A stretch of DNA of 7,409 bases from JBEKJU01 sp050011095 (GTDB taxonomy: Bacteria; Desulfobacterota; Syntrophorhabdia; Syntrophorhabdales; WCHB1-27): contig JBEKJU010000298.1 of assembly GCA_050011095.1 (NCBI GenBank), positions 1 to 7,409 of the forward strand, written 5' to 3'. Below are positions 5,973 through 7,409 of the stretch, piece by piece. Each line of letters opens with the position of its first letter. Positions within the stretch are counted from its first letter, which is position 1. Under the pieces are notes generated by a model. The model did not search any database and was not told where the DNA came from. It saw only the letters and a program-made list of their open reading frames with translations. The position numbers and the translations under genes were made by a program.

Positions 5973-5995
5973 TGGCGGAGGGAGAGGGATTCGAA
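5973..5995 (-). other. tRNA-Ser 3'-end fragment, probable integration attachment site
   Basis: Read on the minus strand, these 23 bases begin TTCGAATCCCTC and end TCCCTCCGCCA. That is the T-loop, the 3' side of the T-stem, the 3' side of the acceptor stem, discriminator G and encoded CCA of a bacterial tRNA-Ser. Just before the T-loop the bases are GACTT rather than the GAGGG needed to close the T-stem, so tRNA identity stops there and no tRNA can be made. Such tails are the usual duplicated cores left when an element integrates at a tRNA 3' end, and an integrase gene ends 62 bases away. The intact tRNA should lie at the far end of the element, to the right of the window. Confidence 0.75.
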
Positions 5996-6005
5996 AAGTC
6001 TCCCT
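5979..6005. repeat. 7-bp inverted repeat at the attachment site
   Basis: AGGGAGA at 5979-5985 and TCTCCCT at 5999-6005 are exact inverted copies 13 bases apart, straddling the edge of tRNA identity. This could be a pair of core-type integrase binding arms, or a hairpin after the integrase gene. Confidence 0.3.
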
Positions 6006-6052
6006 GGTTTCTAAAGTACTGTTTTCTTTGGCTAAGTCTTCCAGAATTACCC

Positions 6053-6074
6053 CTCACCTACGTCTCACCTACGT
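6053..6074. repeat. 11-bp tandem duplication across the integrase stop codon
   Basis: CTCACCTACGT occurs twice in immediate succession, at 6053-6063 and 6064-6074. With both copies the integrase ends Gly-Glu-Thr-TAG. With one copy it would end Gly-Glu-Gly-TAA, so the duplication barely alters the protein. Confidence 0.7.
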
Positions 6075-7368
6075 CTTTCTTCAATGCGATGACATTGCTC
6101 TTGCCACGCCGGTTCAATGCCTGACGGGTGTTCTCATCCCCGGCGTGCTGATACTTCAGAGTAGTCCTGGGGTCTGCATGGCGCATAACACCCTGTACTC
6201 TCTTGAGCGGCTCCCCGGCGTCCATTAACTGGGTAGCCAAGGAATGACGGGTTGCCTCGTACAATTCAACAGGAGCGCCGGTTTTCTTCCAGGCGTTGTT
6301 TAGGACTTTGTACTTGTAGCCCCTCCTGTAAGGGGCGTTCCAAAAAACGAACGGGGTGGGGTTGCCGATGTTCTTCTTCACGAGTTCCCACGCCCGGTCA
6401 GAGAATACTATCCAGTATTCTTTCTTTTGTTTCGGCCTTTCGGTAAGTTCGGCCTCTGAGTAGTTGTGTCGAATGAGGCCCTTACGTTCGGACATTTTGA
6501 TATCGACCTTCATCAGGGCGCACCCCTCGGCCGGCCGCAAACCTGTCTCCATGAGGAATTCGATTATGTCCCTGTGCTCGGCGGAAATCTTTGTCAATAT
6601 CTCCTGCTGTTCTTCGTACGTCAGCGTCCAGCACTCCCGCTCGATTACAGGGTCCATCTCGGGCCATTTCGGGACGCGCTTGATCTCCTCGCGGTCGAGC
6701 ATCCAGCGAAAGAAGTTTTTCAGGGCGTCCATGATGTTCTTCTTCTGCTTTGGCTTGCCCTGAAGGTTATCATAGAAATCCTGGAGGTCTCCGGCCTTTA
6801 TCTTCGTCGTGTCTAAAGGGAACAATACGGGGAAGTGAACCTTCACATAGGTTGCGTAGTTGCCGTAGGTGGACGGGGCTATCTTGTCATTCTTCCTGTC
6901 CTTGTCTTTCTTTTCGAGCCATGCCTTGATGCGGTTCTCGAACAGACGGCCCTCGATCCCTTTCTTGGTCCATTTCTCCCGGTTGTAAGTACCCTCGGCC
7001 TTCTCCTGGCTGATCGTTCTGAGGGCTTCGATGGCACCTTCATAGGAATAGGGCTCAGGGAAGCCGTAAAAAACATCATCGCCGAGACGGACGGCCATGT
7101 GAGGATGATGGCAGTGGGGACATGACGTAGTTTTTTTCTTGCCTGACGTAAGAGGTAGAACGACTTTTCTCCCGCAGCTCGCGCAGATCGGATAGCCTTT
7201 CATGATACCCAGCGCTCCTAGGATGTTTAGGGCTACGCTGGTATCGTAATATAGGTTTGCCTTCGTCGTCAAGGCTACATCCTCAAAGTCCCAGGGCAAA
7301 CGCATTTGGAACCTACGGCCCTCTTTCTCTCCGGGAAAGACTACTTTCGTCTCCAGCGCCGGGAACAT
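6058..7368 (-). CDS. Tyrosine recombinase (phage/island integrase) with N-terminal zinc ribbon
   Basis: The 436-residue protein catalyses site-specific integration and excision of a mobile element. Domains in order: a Cys62-x2-Cys65...Cys83-x2-Cys86 zinc ribbon; an alpha-helical core-binding region (about 142-225); and a catalytic domain with box I Arg278 in ETGLRPAEG, Lys315/316 as beta-hairpin lysine candidates, box II Arg374 in LYEATRHSLATQ, His397 in MRHADPRTT and nucleophile Tyr406 in LKYQH. In box II the residue three before Arg374 is Glu371, where His is usual; a 'lYegTrHs' form is known to me from some island integrases. The frame remains open upstream of ATG 7368 to the window edge, and the ATG has only a weak AAGG two bases away, so the true start may lie outside. 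It ends 62 bases from a tRNA-Ser tail, its probable attachment site. Confidence 0.92.
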   Translation of the reverse strand: MFPALETKVVFPGEKEGRRFQMRLPWDFEDVALTTKANLYYDTSVALNILGALGIMKGYPICASCGRKVVLPLTSGKKKTTSCPHCHHPHMAVRLGDDVFYGFPEPYSYEGAIEALRTISQEKAEGTYNREKWTKKGIEGRLFENRIKAWLEKKDKDRKNDKIAPSTYGNYATYVKVHFPVLFPLDTTKIKAGDLQDFYDNLQGKPKQKKNIMDALKNFFRWMLDREEIKRVPKWPEMDPVIERECWTLTYEEQQEILTKISAEHRDIIEFLMETGLRPAEGCALMKVDIKMSERKGLIRHNYSEAELTERPKQKKEYWIVFSDRAWELVKKNIGNPTPFVFWNAPYRRGYKYKVLNNAWKKTGAPVELYEATRHSLATQLMDAGEPLKRVQGVMRHADPRTTLKYQHAGDENTRQALNRRGKSNVIALKKDVGET

Positions 7369-7409
7369 TGCCTTGCGTCGCGCGCTTTGTCCGCTTCCCG
7401 CCCCGTCTC

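Noticed and set aside
5818..6057. 79-residue minus-strand open frame across the tRNA tail
   Set aside because: It reads through the tRNA-Ser fragment and has no supporting start signal.
1..7409. CRISPR array, toxin-antitoxin or other defence locus
   Set aside because: No regularly spaced repeats and no matching protein motifs; the HD protein has no accompanying nucleotidyltransferase or Cas partner.

Overview
The window reads as bacterial chromosome at moderate GC. The family mix (THEP1-type NTPase, zinc-dependent phospholipase C-like protein, Bcr/CflA exporter), the strong AGGAGG ribosome sites and the 'gtcattccgg/ccggaatgac' type palindromic repeat would suit an anaerobic Desulfobacterota ('Deltaproteobacteria')-like organism. 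That placement is an inference from style only; no marker gene is present.

Layout from left to right. Positions 1-103 carry the open 3' end of a frame that enters from outside. A miniature inverted-repeat element with perfect 18-bp ends (227-358) follows. Next comes a rightward block: a THEP1-family nucleoside-triphosphatase (538-1065), a zinc-dependent phospholipase C-like protein without signal peptide (1281-2213), a small four-cysteine lipoprotein whose ribosome site overlaps the phospholipase stop codon (2222-2668), and an HD-domain phosphohydrolase (2819-3415). An AT-richer gap separates these from a leftward block: a Bcr/CflA-type MFS exporter (ending at 3738) and, further upstream, a 53-residue single-span membrane protein (5445-5606). 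The right end holds a leftward tyrosine integrase (6058-7368, frame open to the window edge). Beside it, at 5973-5995 on the minus strand, is the last 23 bases of a serine tRNA gene with the rest of the tRNA missing.

How it fits together. The tRNA tail beside the integrase marks the junction of an integrated element. On the minus strand the tail lies downstream of the integrase, so the element should extend to the right beyond the window and end at an intact tRNA-Ser, while positions below about 5970 are host chromosome. The phospholipase-like gene and the lipoprotein are translationally coupled and probably work together. The NTPase and HD genes are neighbours on the same strand but have gaps of 215 and 150 bases, so a common operon is not shown.

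The most unusual observations are these. The MFS exporter lacks about 29 residues (TM3 and the start of TM4) although its frame is intact. Its only ATG lies inside a promoter -10 hexamer, while a perfect ribosome site precedes an in-frame CTG. The integrase has an N-terminal CxxC...CxxC zinc ribbon and Glu where box II normally has His. I found no CRISPR array, complete tRNA, rRNA or recognisable defence system, and nothing that I can defend as a wholly new system.
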